A stretch of 15,230 bases of DNA. Source: Pseudomonadota bacterium. Its GTDB lineage: Bacteria > Pseudomonadota > Alphaproteobacteria > Micavibrionales > Micavibrionaceae. The notes under the pieces were generated by a model. That model was not told the DNA's origin. It made no database searches and worked only from the letters and a program-made list of their open reading frames with translations. The position numbers and the translations under genes were made by a program. Of the stretch, positions 1-5,993 are shown piece by piece (the stretch's first letter is position 1; the number at the start of each line of letters is the position of its first letter). Location: assembly GCA_016198545.1 (NCBI GenBank), contig JACQIJ010000173.1:1-15230 (forward strand), written 5' to 3'.

Positions 1-87
1 CTCAATATCCTTCCCGGCGAGCAGTTCCCCGAGGTCGGATGGCGTGATACGAAATCGGAATCCCTTTTCATCCATGCGCAGATTCAT
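1..87 (-). CDS. 5' end of an unidentified gene at the left edge of the window
   Basis: An open frame of 29 codons starts at an ATG (85-87) and runs off the left edge without a stop. The visible N-terminus begins MNLRMDEKGFRFRITPSDLG. The start is well supported by a strong Shine-Dalgarno sequence (GGGAGG, 9 nt upstream). The start codon lies inside the end of mobA (20-bp overlap), so this is probably the next gene of the Moco operon. The short basic stretch followed by a 'RITPSDLGELL' segment reminds me of the N-termini of small uncharacterised proteins of the DUF7009 type (K/R-x-R-I/L-T-x-S-E/D-hydrophobic), but with 29 residues this is only a guess. No function is assigned. Confidence 0.6.
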   Translation of the reverse strand, partial: MNLRMDEKGFRFRITPSDLGELLAGKDIE

Positions 88-622
88 GTATCAGTTCCTC
101 CCATTCTTCTTTCGTATTGAAATTTCCCATGCCCCGATCAAAAACGGGCGGCAGCTGTAACGCTGCCGCCCGGCACCGAACGAGAAGTTCTTTGACGCTT
201 CCCCCGCCATCTCCCGCAACGCCTGTGGCAAGACAGGCCGGCAAGAAATATCCGGCGAAGAACGCGCTTTCTTTGTAATGCAAAAGCGTTTCCAGGGCCT
301 TGACGGGAATCAAGGGCATATCGACCGGTACAAATAAAAGACGGTCGTGGACGCCGGAAAAATTTTGTAAAAGGCCGCCCATCGCCCGCGCAGGCCCCTC
401 GTGCGGCACAACATCGGGAATATGATCGTATCCAGGCACAGATCCGCTGATATAAACCGTATTGCATCCGGCCTGCCGCAGTAAACGCCTCATGTGCTCG
501 ACGAGGGAAGCGCCTCTGTATTTCAGAAGCGCCTTGCTGGTCCCCATGCGCGATGACCTGCCGCCCGCCAGCACGATTCCGGCGGGCTTATCCATGCGCA
601 TGTTGTTTATGTTTATGTTCAT
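68..622 (-). CDS. mobA: MobA, molybdenum cofactor guanylyltransferase
   Basis: MobA transfers GMP from GTP to molybdopterin-Mo to give the guanine dinucleotide form (bis-MGD) used by NarG. The 184-residue frame has the nucleotidyltransferase signature LAGGRSSRMGTSK (residues 18-30), the metal-binding segment VPVDMPLI (98-105, Asp101) and the C-terminal NFNTKEEW motif (167-174) that matches the N-x-N-T-x-E pattern of MobA. Length fits the family (about 190). The start is uncertain. The upstream ATG at 622 gives nine extra residues (MNININNMR) that merely read the His-codon tail of moaE in another frame, so the ATG at 601 or 595 may be the true start. None has a clear ribosome binding site, which suggests translation coupled to moaE, whose stop lies at 588-590. 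The related MocA family is less likely because of the NFNT motif and the Moco gene context. Confidence 0.88.
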   Translation of the reverse strand: MNININNMRMDKPAGIVLAGGRSSRMGTSKALLKYRGASLVEHMRRLLRQAGCNTVYISGSVPGYDHIPDVVPHEGPARAMGGLLQNFSGVHDRLLFVPVDMPLIPVKALETLLHYKESAFFAGYFLPACLATGVAGDGGGSVKELLVRCRAAALQLPPVFDRGMGNFNTKEEWEELIHESAHG

Positions 623-1067
623 GGCTGTGCTGGCAGAGCGCGTGGCCCTGCACCCATTCGCTGTCGCCGTCGGCGTAGTGTTCCTGCTTCCAGATCGGCG
701 CGCGGCGCTTCAACTCCTCGATCAGCGCGCGGCAGGCGGAAAAACTTTCAGCCCGGTGCGGCGTGCTGACGGCGATGATGACGCTGATCCCGCCGACCGG
801 CAGACGGCCCTTGTAATGGCCGATATAAATATTGATCTCGCCACCATATTCGCCGCGCACCTGTTCGCACATATTTTGCAGGGTGTTTTCGGCCAGCGGC
901 TGATACACATCGTAACTGACGCCCAGCACGCTGCGGCCAAAATTTTTATCGCGCACGGCGCCGACGAAACTGTCGACCGCGCCATGCGCCGGGTCGGCGA
1001 CGAGTTCATGCGCGGCAGCGATGTCGAGTGGCGTCTCACTGATTTCAACATATATTTTTCCGGCCAT
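588..1067 (-). CDS. moaE: MoaE, molybdopterin synthase large (catalytic) subunit
   Basis: MoaE with MoaD converts cyclic pyranopterin monophosphate to molybdopterin by inserting two sulfurs carried on MoaD. From the ATG at 1067 the protein has 159 residues, slightly longer than the usual 150. Family motifs visible: GAVDSFVGAVRDKNFG (29-44), the TPHRAESF segment (102-109), and the active-site block KRRAPIWKQE (120-129) with the two conserved lysines K120 and K127. A GTG at 1082 could extend the frame by five residues, but the ATG at 1067 is preferred: it has a GGGGGG ribosome-binding stretch just upstream, overlapping the moaD stop (1070-1072). The C-terminus is odd: after the normal end it carries a tail of alternating histidines (HSHEHKHKQHAH, 147-158) that may bind metal. 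Third gene of the moaA operon after moaCB and moaD. Confidence 0.93.
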   Translation of the reverse strand: MAGKIYVEISETPLDIAAAHELVADPAHGAVDSFVGAVRDKNFGRSVLGVSYDVYQPLAENTLQNMCEQVRGEYGGEINIYIGHYKGRLPVGGISVIIAVSTPHRAESFSACRALIEELKRRAPIWKQEHYADGDSEWVQGHALCQHSHEHKHKQHAHG

Positions 1068-1069
1068 GA

Positions 1070-1315
1070 TCACCCCCCGCACACCGGCGGCAGAATCGCC
1101 AGATCGCTGTCTTTCGTGAATACAAAATCCGCACCGACGATGTCATTGTCGTTGGCGATGGCGGAGTCGTCGATCAGCAACGGATCGACGCCTTTCAATT
1201 CCTGCGCCAGCCTCTCCTTCACATCCCGCACGGATGCACCGGAAGGCATCGTAAAGCTGGCTTTATCGCCGTATTTCCTGAACGCGCCGAACAGTTTTAC
1301 ATTGATGGCAATCAT
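1070..1315 (-). CDS. moaD: MoaD, molybdopterin synthase sulfur-carrier subunit
   Basis: A ubiquitin-fold protein of 81 residues whose C-terminal Gly-Gly is adenylated and then thiocarboxylated, and which gives its sulfur to the pterin in the MoaE active site. Visible features: beta-grasp start IAINVKLFGAFRKYG, the SVRDVKERL helix, the DxDIVGADFVF segment near the end, and the terminal CGG with no residue after it, as required. The ATG at 1315 is chosen because it overlaps the stop of the upstream moaC-moaB gene as ATGA (1312-1315), a typical coupled start. The same frame stays open 75 codons further upstream, but that part lies inside moaCB and has no MoaD homology. Confidence 0.95.
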   Translation of the reverse strand: MIAINVKLFGAFRKYGDKASFTMPSGASVRDVKERLAQELKGVDPLLIDDSAIANDNDIVGADFVFTKDSDLAILPPVCGG

Positions 1316-2337
1316 AATTTTCCTCCGTGCCCCTGCCCTTCGATCATTTTCAATGCGTGCGCCAGGAACGGGCGCAGGATTTCCCAGCATTCGCCGACCG
1401 CTTTCGGGCTGCCAGGCAGCGCAACGACCAGCGATTCCCCCATCATGCCCGCGCGCATCCGCGACAGCCACGCCGTATCCGTAAACGCCGCGCTTTCCCG
1501 GCGCAGCGCTTCGCCAAACCCTTCCAGCGGACGGTCGCAAAGACGATCCACGATTTCCGGCGTTACGTCACGCGGCCCGGGGCCTGTGCCGCCGGATGTG
1601 ACGATGATTGCCGGCTTTTTCATTTCCTTCATTTCTTTAAGCGCCGCGGCAATGGCATCGCCATTATCGGGGATAACCCTGTACTCCAGCACGTCCGCGC
1701 CCTCACCCTCCAGCAGGGCTTTCAACAATGAACCGGATTTGTCTTCATAGATTCCGGCAGCGGCACGATCGCTCATCACCAGAACGGCGGCCTTAACGCC
1801 CGTCATCGTTTTTTGCGGCGGAAGCTGCGCCGCCAGCCAGCCGGGGATGCCGTCCGGATTGACCCACAATCCGCTCTTGCCGCCTTCCTTCATCAGAAGC
1901 CGCACGCCGCCGATAGTCAAATTCGGCTCCGTCCCCTTGGTCAGATCCCAGATCGTGGCCAGTGCGGCCTGCACGCCGGTGATCGCCTCCATCTCCACAC
2001 CCGTTTTCGCGTGCGCCGCCGCCTGACAATAGACCGTTACGGCATCCGGCTCTTGCAATACGCAGTGAATCGTCACCTGATCCAGCGGCAATGTATGGCA
2101 CATAGGGATCAGATCCGGCGTTTTCTTCGCGCCCGCGATCCCGGCAACCTCCGCCAGCGCCAGCACGTCGCCTTTGGGTAAAGATTTTTCCCTGATTTTT
2201 TTAAATGCCTCCGGCCCCACAGTGATCGTGCCGCAGGCAAGCGCGCGGCGGCGCGTTATGCGCTTGCGGCCCACATCGATCATGCGGAATGCCGCCTCCG
2301 TTTCAGGGAAATCTATGATCTTCCGCGTTTTAGTCAT
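1312..2337 (-). CDS. moaCB: Bifunctional MoaC-MoaB fusion: cPMP synthase and molybdopterin adenylyltransferase-type domain
   Basis: A single frame of 341 residues joins two Moco enzymes. Residues 1 to about 155 are MoaC, which turns the MoaA product into cyclic pyranopterin monophosphate. It shows IDVGRKRITRRRA (20-32), KKTPDLIPMCHTLPL (71-85, with the active-site His81) and GVEMEAITGVQAALATIWDLTKG (113-135, with D131 and K134 at the positions of E. coli D128 and K131). Residues about 180-341 are a MoaB/MogA domain that adenylylates molybdopterin, with VLVMSDRAAAG (186-195) and the nucleotide/pterin loop TSGGTGPGPRDVTPE (247-261). The start at the ATG at 2337 has GGAGG five nt upstream and sits just inside the end of moaA. 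An in-frame extension to 2388 lies within moaA and is rejected. Such MoaC/MoaB fusions are a known annotated class, so this is not an assembly error. Confidence 0.93.
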   Translation of the reverse strand: MTKTRKIIDFPETEAAFRMIDVGRKRITRRRALACGTITVGPEAFKKIREKSLPKGDVLALAEVAGIAGAKKTPDLIPMCHTLPLDQVTIHCVLQEPDAVTVYCQAAAHAKTGVEMEAITGVQAALATIWDLTKGTEPNLTIGGVRLLMKEGGKSGLWVNPDGIPGWLAAQLPPQKTMTGVKAAVLVMSDRAAAGIYEDKSGSLLKALLEGEGADVLEYRVIPDNGDAIAAALKEMKEMKKPAIIVTSGGTGPGPRDVTPEIVDRLCDRPLEGFGEALRRESAAFTDTAWLSRMRAGMMGESLVVALPGSPKAVGECWEILRPFLAHALKMIEGQGHGGKL

Positions 2338-2338
2338 T

Positions 2339-3328
2339 TTATCCTCCGACCGATGCCAGATGTTGCCGTGTGCCCGTATCGCCGTCATGCAGGAAATGCC
2401 CGGCGCGCTTGCGCTGCATCAGGTTTACGGCCATCCCCTTCAATTCCTCGATCTGACCATCGTCCTGCAACAGCGGACGCAGATCGTACCCGCCCGCGCC
2501 GAACAGGCACAGGTGCAAATGCCCGCGCGCCGACACGCGCAACCGGTTGCAGGTTGCGCAAAAATCCTTCGCATAGGGGGCGATGATGCCGATGCGCCCC
2601 CGGTAATCCGGATGTTCGTATTCCATCGCCGGGCCCGCGCCATCTTCCCGCGCGCGCAGCCGCCAGCCCCGGGCCAGAAGCCTTTCCTTCACGACCGTCG
2701 CGGGAATATGACGTTTCCTGAAATAGGTCAGGTTATCGCCGGTTTGCATCAATTCTATGAAACGCAGCGACACCGGACGGTTTTCGATGAACGACAAAAA
2801 TCCGTCAATCTCATCGTCGTTCAATCCTTTCAGCAACACCGTGTTTATTTTGACCGATTCAAACCCGGCCTCCAGCGCCGCGCGTACGCCATCGACAACT
2901 TCCTCCAGCCGGTTATGCCCGGTGATTTCATGAAAGCGGCGCGGATCGAGAGAGTCGATGCTGATATTGATCGCGCGCAGGCCGGCATTAAAATAATCCC
3001 GCGCCCGCTGCGGCAACTTGTAACCGTTCGTCGTAAAAGCGGTTTTTTCGATCCCCGGCGTTAATGCTACGATCCGGGCAAGATCGCAGAAATCGGGCCG
3101 CACGGTCGGCTCCCCTCCGGTCAGGCGGACCTTCCATGTGCCCATTTCAGAAAAAGCCGTGACCAGCCTGCGAACTTCATTCGCGCTTAAAAAGGGATCG
3201 CTGTACGTTTTTTCATAACCGTCAGGCAGGCAGTAACTGCACTTGAAATTACAAACGTCCGTCACCGACAGGCGCAGATAAGGAAAACGACGACCATAGC
3301 CGTCCGCAAGAGGCGGGTCGTAATACAT
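2339..3328 (-). CDS. moaA: MoaA, GTP 3',8-cyclase (radical SAM)
   Basis: First enzyme of Moco synthesis: a radical-SAM protein that cyclises GTP to 3',8-cyclo-GTP, which MoaC then converts. The 329 residues fit the family. The N-terminal SAM cluster is C26-x3-C30-x2-C33 (TDVCNFKCSYC), followed by the SAM-binding GGEP (71-74). The C-terminal substrate-binding 4Fe-4S cluster is C257-x2-C260-x13-C274 (FCATCNRLR...LHLC), and the protein ends in the conserved Gly-Gly. The ATG at 3328 has a clear ribosome binding site (AAAGGAG, 5 nt spacing). It is the promoter-proximal gene of moaA-moaCB-moaD-moaE-mobA. Its 5' leader holds a nested inverted repeat, and an FNR-type box lies further upstream. The Fe-S clusters agree with synthesis under low oxygen. 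Confidence 0.96.
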   Translation of the reverse strand: MYYDPPLADGYGRRFPYLRLSVTDVCNFKCSYCLPDGYEKTYSDPFLSANEVRRLVTAFSEMGTWKVRLTGGEPTVRPDFCDLARIVALTPGIEKTAFTTNGYKLPQRARDYFNAGLRAINISIDSLDPRRFHEITGHNRLEEVVDGVRAALEAGFESVKINTVLLKGLNDDEIDGFLSFIENRPVSLRFIELMQTGDNLTYFRKRHIPATVVKERLLARGWRLRAREDGAGPAMEYEHPDYRGRIGIIAPYAKDFCATCNRLRVSARGHLHLCLFGAGGYDLRPLLQDDGQIEELKGMAVNLMQRKRAGHFLHDGDTGTRQHLASVGG

Positions 3329-3333
3329 TGCAG

Positions 3334-3353
3334 CTCCTTTCCAAATCGGGGAG
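3334..3353 (-). promoter_or_regulatory. Possible hairpin covering the moaA ribosome binding site
   Basis: In the moaA transcript, CUCC (3353-3350) followed by CC can pair with GG and then GGAG (3337-3334), leaving a short loop and a three-nt bulge. The GGAG is the moaA Shine-Dalgarno sequence, so the hairpin would hide it. The stem is only 4+2 bp, so this is a weak suggestion seen by eye, listed because the leader also holds the larger structure at 3406-3460. Confidence 0.25.
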
Positions 3354-3405
3354 GCCGCGGCGTTTCCCCCGCGACCCCGGCCAGCATGCCATATCGATAA
3401 TACGA

Positions 3406-3460
3406 CTTAGGCATGAAAGCTCGGAGGTTGCCGTACCCGGCAACAATCTTTCATTCTGAG
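3406..3460. promoter_or_regulatory. Nested inverted repeat, candidate structured leader RNA of moaA
   Basis: Three pairs of complementary arms are nested around one centre: CTTAG (3406-3410) with CTGAG (3456-3460, one G-U or C-A position), ATGAAAG (3413-3419) with CTTTCAT (3448-3454, perfect), and GTTGCCG (3427-3433) with CGGCAAC (3438-3444, perfect, 4-nt loop). In the moaA sense the asymmetric internal loop is AUU on one side and CUCCGAG on the other. The position, in the leader of a Moco operon, is where the Moco riboswitch occurs in other proteobacteria, but I cannot confirm that this matches its consensus. There is no U-run after it, so it is not a simple terminator. The outer arm fits the plus strand slightly better (G-U rather than C-A), so the strand is left open. 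Confidence 0.45.
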
Positions 3461-3486
3461 ACTATCAGCGGGATAAGAGCGAGAAT

Positions 3487-3500
3487 TTGATCTTAATCAA
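3487..3500. promoter_or_regulatory. FNR/DNR/ANR-type binding site (anaerobox)
   Basis: The 14-bp sequence TTGATCTTAATCAA is a perfect match to the FNR-family consensus TTGAT-N4-ATCAA, bound by oxygen- or NO-sensing Crp/FNR activators. It lies between two divergent genes. For the plus-strand gene, a start near 3535 would put the box at about -41.5, the usual activating position, with TAAAGT (3524-3529) as a possible -10. For moaA, GATAGT (minus strand, 3466-3461) is a possible -10 at a similar distance. It could therefore serve either direction or both. Confidence 0.75.
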
Positions 3501-3523
3501 GTCAATGCAAAAGAGGCTTGTAC

Positions 3524-3529
3524 TAAAGT
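3524..3529 (+). promoter_or_regulatory. Candidate -10 element of the plus-strand hexapeptide-repeat gene
   Basis: TAAAGT matches four of six bases of TATAAT. A start about seven bases downstream (near 3536) would centre the FNR-type box at about -42, as in FNR class II promoters. No strong -35 is needed for such promoters. The assignment rests mainly on spacing. Confidence 0.3.
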
Positions 3530-3580
3530 TCGATTGATATCATATAAATTGTAACAAAAGTTCACTGAAGGGGGGAACGC

Positions 3581-4096
3581 ATGTACAGAAATTACGCAAT
3601 TGAAGGAAAGCGTATCCATGATTTCCTCGATGGCAATGGTCCTGTTCCCGCTCACCATCATCCAAACGGTGGGGGATGGGTCGCGGAGACAGCTTGCGTT
3701 GCCGATACGGCATATGTAGGACCGCAGGCGCGGGTATTCGGCAATGCCGTCGTCGGCGACCGGGCCAAGATCGGGGACCGTGCTGAAATATCGGGGCAGG
3801 CCGTCATCACTGGCGACGTCAAGGTTTACGGCCGCTGCAGGGTGCAGGGCCACGCCATCATAGAGGACGAGGTCATGCTCCTGAACGATGTTTTCATCGG
3901 CACGAACCTGCGCCTGAAAGGCAGCGCGGTCATTGAAAACAATATGACGCTGATCAGTTATAAAAGCTGTCTGGACTGCCCGTTCCTGCCGCGCGACACA
4001 TACGGAGCAACAGGCGAGAACCCGTGCATGGGATGCTTCTCCGCGATCATGCGCCGGCAACGGCCCGTCGCAGAAGAATGGGCGCGTAGCCGGTAA
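3581..4096 (+). CDS. Hexapeptide-repeat (left-handed beta-helix) protein with C-terminal CxxC pair, function unknown
   Basis: The only plus-strand gene in the window: 171 residues, ATG at 3581 with a strong GGGGGG ribosome-binding stretch 5 nt upstream. Residues about 33-125 consist of short imperfect repeats with small or aliphatic residues every sixth position (AYVGPQARVFGNAVVGDRA, then further rungs ending SAVIENNMT), the pattern of a left-handed beta-helix as in hexapeptide transferases and YdcK-like proteins. An HHHPNGGGWV segment (25-34) comes just before. Residues 130-152 carry C130-x2-C133 and C149-x2-C152, a spacing that suggests a zinc or Fe-S site and is not part of the repeat fold. 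No acyltransferase active site could be recognised, and the protein may be structural or a carbonic-anhydrase-like or scaffold protein. An FNR-type box upstream suggests anaerobic expression. It overlaps the end of nnrS tail-to-tail by 50 bp. Confidence 0.82.
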   Translation: MYRNYAIEGKRIHDFLDGNGPVPAHHHPNGGGWVAETACVADTAYVGPQARVFGNAVVGDRAKIGDRAEISGQAVITGDVKVYGRCRVQGHAIIEDEVMLLNDVFIGTNLRLKGSAVIENNMTLISYKSCLDCPFLPRDTYGATGENPCMGCFSAIMRRQRPVAEEWARSR

Positions 4097-5204
4097 GATA
4101 GACCGTAAACGCCAGTATCCAGAGCAGCGCTGAACCTTCGATCCAGATCATATAATGGGACGGCGCAAAAAGCGGTCCGGCGACCCGGATAAAGACGGCG
4201 CCCTGCATTAGAAGAAACGACAGCTTTGTCCCTGTGCCAGCCTGCATGATCCTACCAGTATGGCCCAGCGCCACGCGGCACATCATGCTCAGGGTCAAAG
4301 ACCCGATGGCTCCCGCCGTCAGCGCATGAATGCCGGGGGAAACCGGCGCCAGCCCGAATGCCGCCGCGCCCAGCATGGCCAGCCCCGCGATCAGCCACAA
4401 ATGCCCCGCATGAAGGCTCCAGAGCAACGGGTATCTCCATACCTTCAACGGATGGTAATGCAGGTGCCGCAACCCATGCAGCGCAGCGGCGGAAAAAGCC
4501 AGAACCCCGGCTATGGCGGAATCCATCCCCGTAAAGGCTATCGCGGCGAACAACAAAAAAAGAGACGCCAGCGCAGCCATGTCGGTCCGGTACTGGTCCG
4601 TCTGCCGGACATCCATGCCTTCCCGTCGCAATCCCGCTACGGTAAAGGATGGGATGATCCGCCCGCCAACGGCGGAAATAATCGCCATAACGACGATAAT
4701 CCCGCTATAAAGAACCGTCCTGTCCTGATAGATCCAGAACATAAGGTTGGACAAAAACAACGCGCCGAGCATCAAAAGAAAAACATAGTTCCGGCGATTG
4801 CGCCCGCGGAACAGGGGAACCGCCAGACCGGCCGCCAGTGCGGGAATGAAGGCAAGATCGATAACGGCGGCGGCGACATAGGGAATATCCGCAACCATCG
4901 CCGCCCGCCCCGCCGTCCATAACAGGCACAGCGCTGCCAGATGCGCGCCGCGCGCGGTCTCCCCGCCGGTCCAGTTGGCAACGGCGGTCAGCAGGAACCC
5001 GGCAATAATTGCGACGGTAAAACCAAAGAGCATTTCATGCGCGTGCCATAAAACCGGATCCCCGAACGGCGGCGCGGGCGGCGCCATCCCCCGGAGCTGC
5101 AAAATCCAGACGCCAGCGGCCATAACGGCATAAAACGCCCCCATCAGGAAAAAGGGACGGAACCCGTGCTCGAAAAAAGGGAGGGAAAAAAAGCGGGCCC
5201 GCAT
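4047..5204 (-). CDS. nnrS: NnrS family membrane protein (NO stress tolerance)
   Basis: A polytopic inner-membrane protein of 385 residues with about twelve hydrophobic segments. NnrS proteins are haem- and copper-containing and help cells survive nitric oxide during nitrate and nitrite respiration. Family marks seen: the N-terminal HGFRPFFLMGA (13-23), WHAHEMLFGF (53-62) with His54 and His56, IAGFLLTAVANWTG (67-80), and near the C-terminus the RVALGHTGR motif. The ATG at 5204 lies two bases after the stop of the upstream ppiC-like gene and has no clear ribosome binding site, so translation is probably coupled. It is the last gene of the nar transcription unit visible here. Its 3' end overlaps the convergent plus-strand gene, and no terminator hairpin with a T-run is apparent between them. 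Confidence 0.93.
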   Translation of the reverse strand: MRARFFSLPFFEHGFRPFFLMGAFYAVMAAGVWILQLRGMAPPAPPFGDPVLWHAHEMLFGFTVAIIAGFLLTAVANWTGGETARGAHLAALCLLWTAGRAAMVADIPYVAAAVIDLAFIPALAAGLAVPLFRGRNRRNYVFLLMLGALFLSNLMFWIYQDRTVLYSGIIVVMAIISAVGGRIIPSFTVAGLRREGMDVRQTDQYRTDMAALASLFLLFAAIAFTGMDSAIAGVLAFSAAALHGLRHLHYHPLKVWRYPLLWSLHAGHLWLIAGLAMLGAAAFGLAPVSPGIHALTAGAIGSLTLSMMCRVALGHTGRIMQAGTGTKLSFLLMQGAVFIRVAGPLFAPSHYMIWIEGSALLWILAFTVYLTGYAPILLRRAVAGA

Positions 5205-5206
5205 GG

Positions 5207-5992
5207 CTATTGCACCAGCGGCGTGCCGTCCCCTGCAAAGCGGAAGCCGCTGATTTTCGCTTCGCTCGCCAGCTTCAGAACGTAATGCCGGAAGATGCGC
5301 CGCCAGCTTTCATTCCGCAAGTAATCCGCAATCCAGTCCATAACGGGTTCTTTCGGCAGAGGCTTTCCTTCCGCGCGGCGGTGGATGCGGATGATATGAT
5401 AACCGACTTCGGTTTCCACAGGATCTTTCGATATTTCGCCTTCCTTCATTGCCAACAAGGCGGATTCGAACGCAGGAACAGTCTGTCCTGCGCCGATTTG
5501 CCCTAAAAATCCACCCGTCTGCGCCGATGAACATGCCGATTCCGCTTGTGCAATAGTTTCAAAAAGCGCGGGGTTTTGATGAATCCTGTCCAAAGCCGCA
5601 TTTGCGCGCTCCAAAGCCTTTGAACGCGCCTTCTTATCCCGCGCCGGCGCGGGATAGAAAATGTGTGAAACCTCGAACAACGGCCGGGTCTTGAATTTCT
5701 CCCTGTTTTCAAGGTAGTACTTTTTGCATTCCCTCTGTTTTGGCTCCGGCGTACATACTTCTTTTTCAAGCAACTTTCCTATCGCCTCATCGGGACTCTT
5801 GAGCGCGAATTCTCGGCTGCACAGACAGCAATAAACAGCCCTCTGAATCAAAAGCTCGCGAATAACAAGCGCCTGCATCGCATGATATTTCGCTTCCGGC
5901 ATGCTGGATGCGTGATGATACTGCGTTTCCTGATTAATCTGATCCGGCGTAATCGCGATGCCGTTGACCGTTATGCCGGGCGCGGAAATCAC
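5207..5992 (-). CDS. Parvulin-type peptidyl-prolyl isomerase (PpiC/NifM-like) of the nar operon
   Basis: A 261-residue protein with a C-terminal rotamase (parvulin) domain: EVSHIFYP (107-114) as the first strand, GGFLGQIGAGQTVPAFESAL (160-179), and VGYHIIRIHRR near its end. The helical N-terminal half includes a CTPEPxxxECxxYY segment typical of NifM-like relatives. There is no signal peptide, so it should be cytoplasmic, probably aiding folding or assembly of nitrate reductase. A PpiC-type gene at the end of narGHJI is known from Pseudomonas aeruginosa (PA3871). I place the start at a GTG (5992), one base after the narI stop (5994-5996), because GGGAGG lies 6 nt upstream. Longer readings would begin inside narI with no homology. 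The enzyme role is inferred from the fold; no substrate is known. Confidence 0.87.
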   Translation of the reverse strand: MISAPGITVNGIAITPDQINQETQYHHASSMPEAKYHAMQALVIRELLIQRAVYCCLCSREFALKSPDEAIGKLLEKEVCTPEPKQRECKKYYLENREKFKTRPLFEVSHIFYPAPARDKKARSKALERANAALDRIHQNPALFETIAQAESACSSAQTGGFLGQIGAGQTVPAFESALLAMKEGEISKDPVETEVGYHIIRIHRRAEGKPLPKEPVMDWIADYLRNESWRRIFRHYVLKLASEAKISGFRFAGDGTPLVQ

Positions 5993-5993
5993 G

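Noticed and set aside
71..82. Shared GCGCATGGAT at the starts of mobA and the left-edge gene
   Set aside because: A single 10-bp match with no extension on either side; most likely coincidence of similar N-terminal codons.
462..1484. A long plus-strand open frame (340 codons) opposite mobA, moaE and moaD
   Set aside because: It lies antisense to three recognised Moco genes, shows no family motif, and long antisense frames are expected in GC-rich coding DNA.
3427..3444. Rho-independent terminator between moaA and the hexapeptide gene
   Set aside because: The 7-bp hairpin has no following T-run on either strand and lies between divergent starts, not gene ends.
3534..3547. A second FNR-type site (TTGATATCATATAA)
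   Set aside because: Only the left half matches; the right half is TATAA rather than ATCAA, and it would overlap the predicted transcript start. It was kept out as too weak.
3497..4060. A 187-codon minus-strand open frame opposite the hexapeptide gene
   Set aside because: It would overlap the FNR box and almost all of the plus-strand gene, has no recognisable domain, and the plus-strand frame has repeats, a good ribosome binding site and a plausible promoter.
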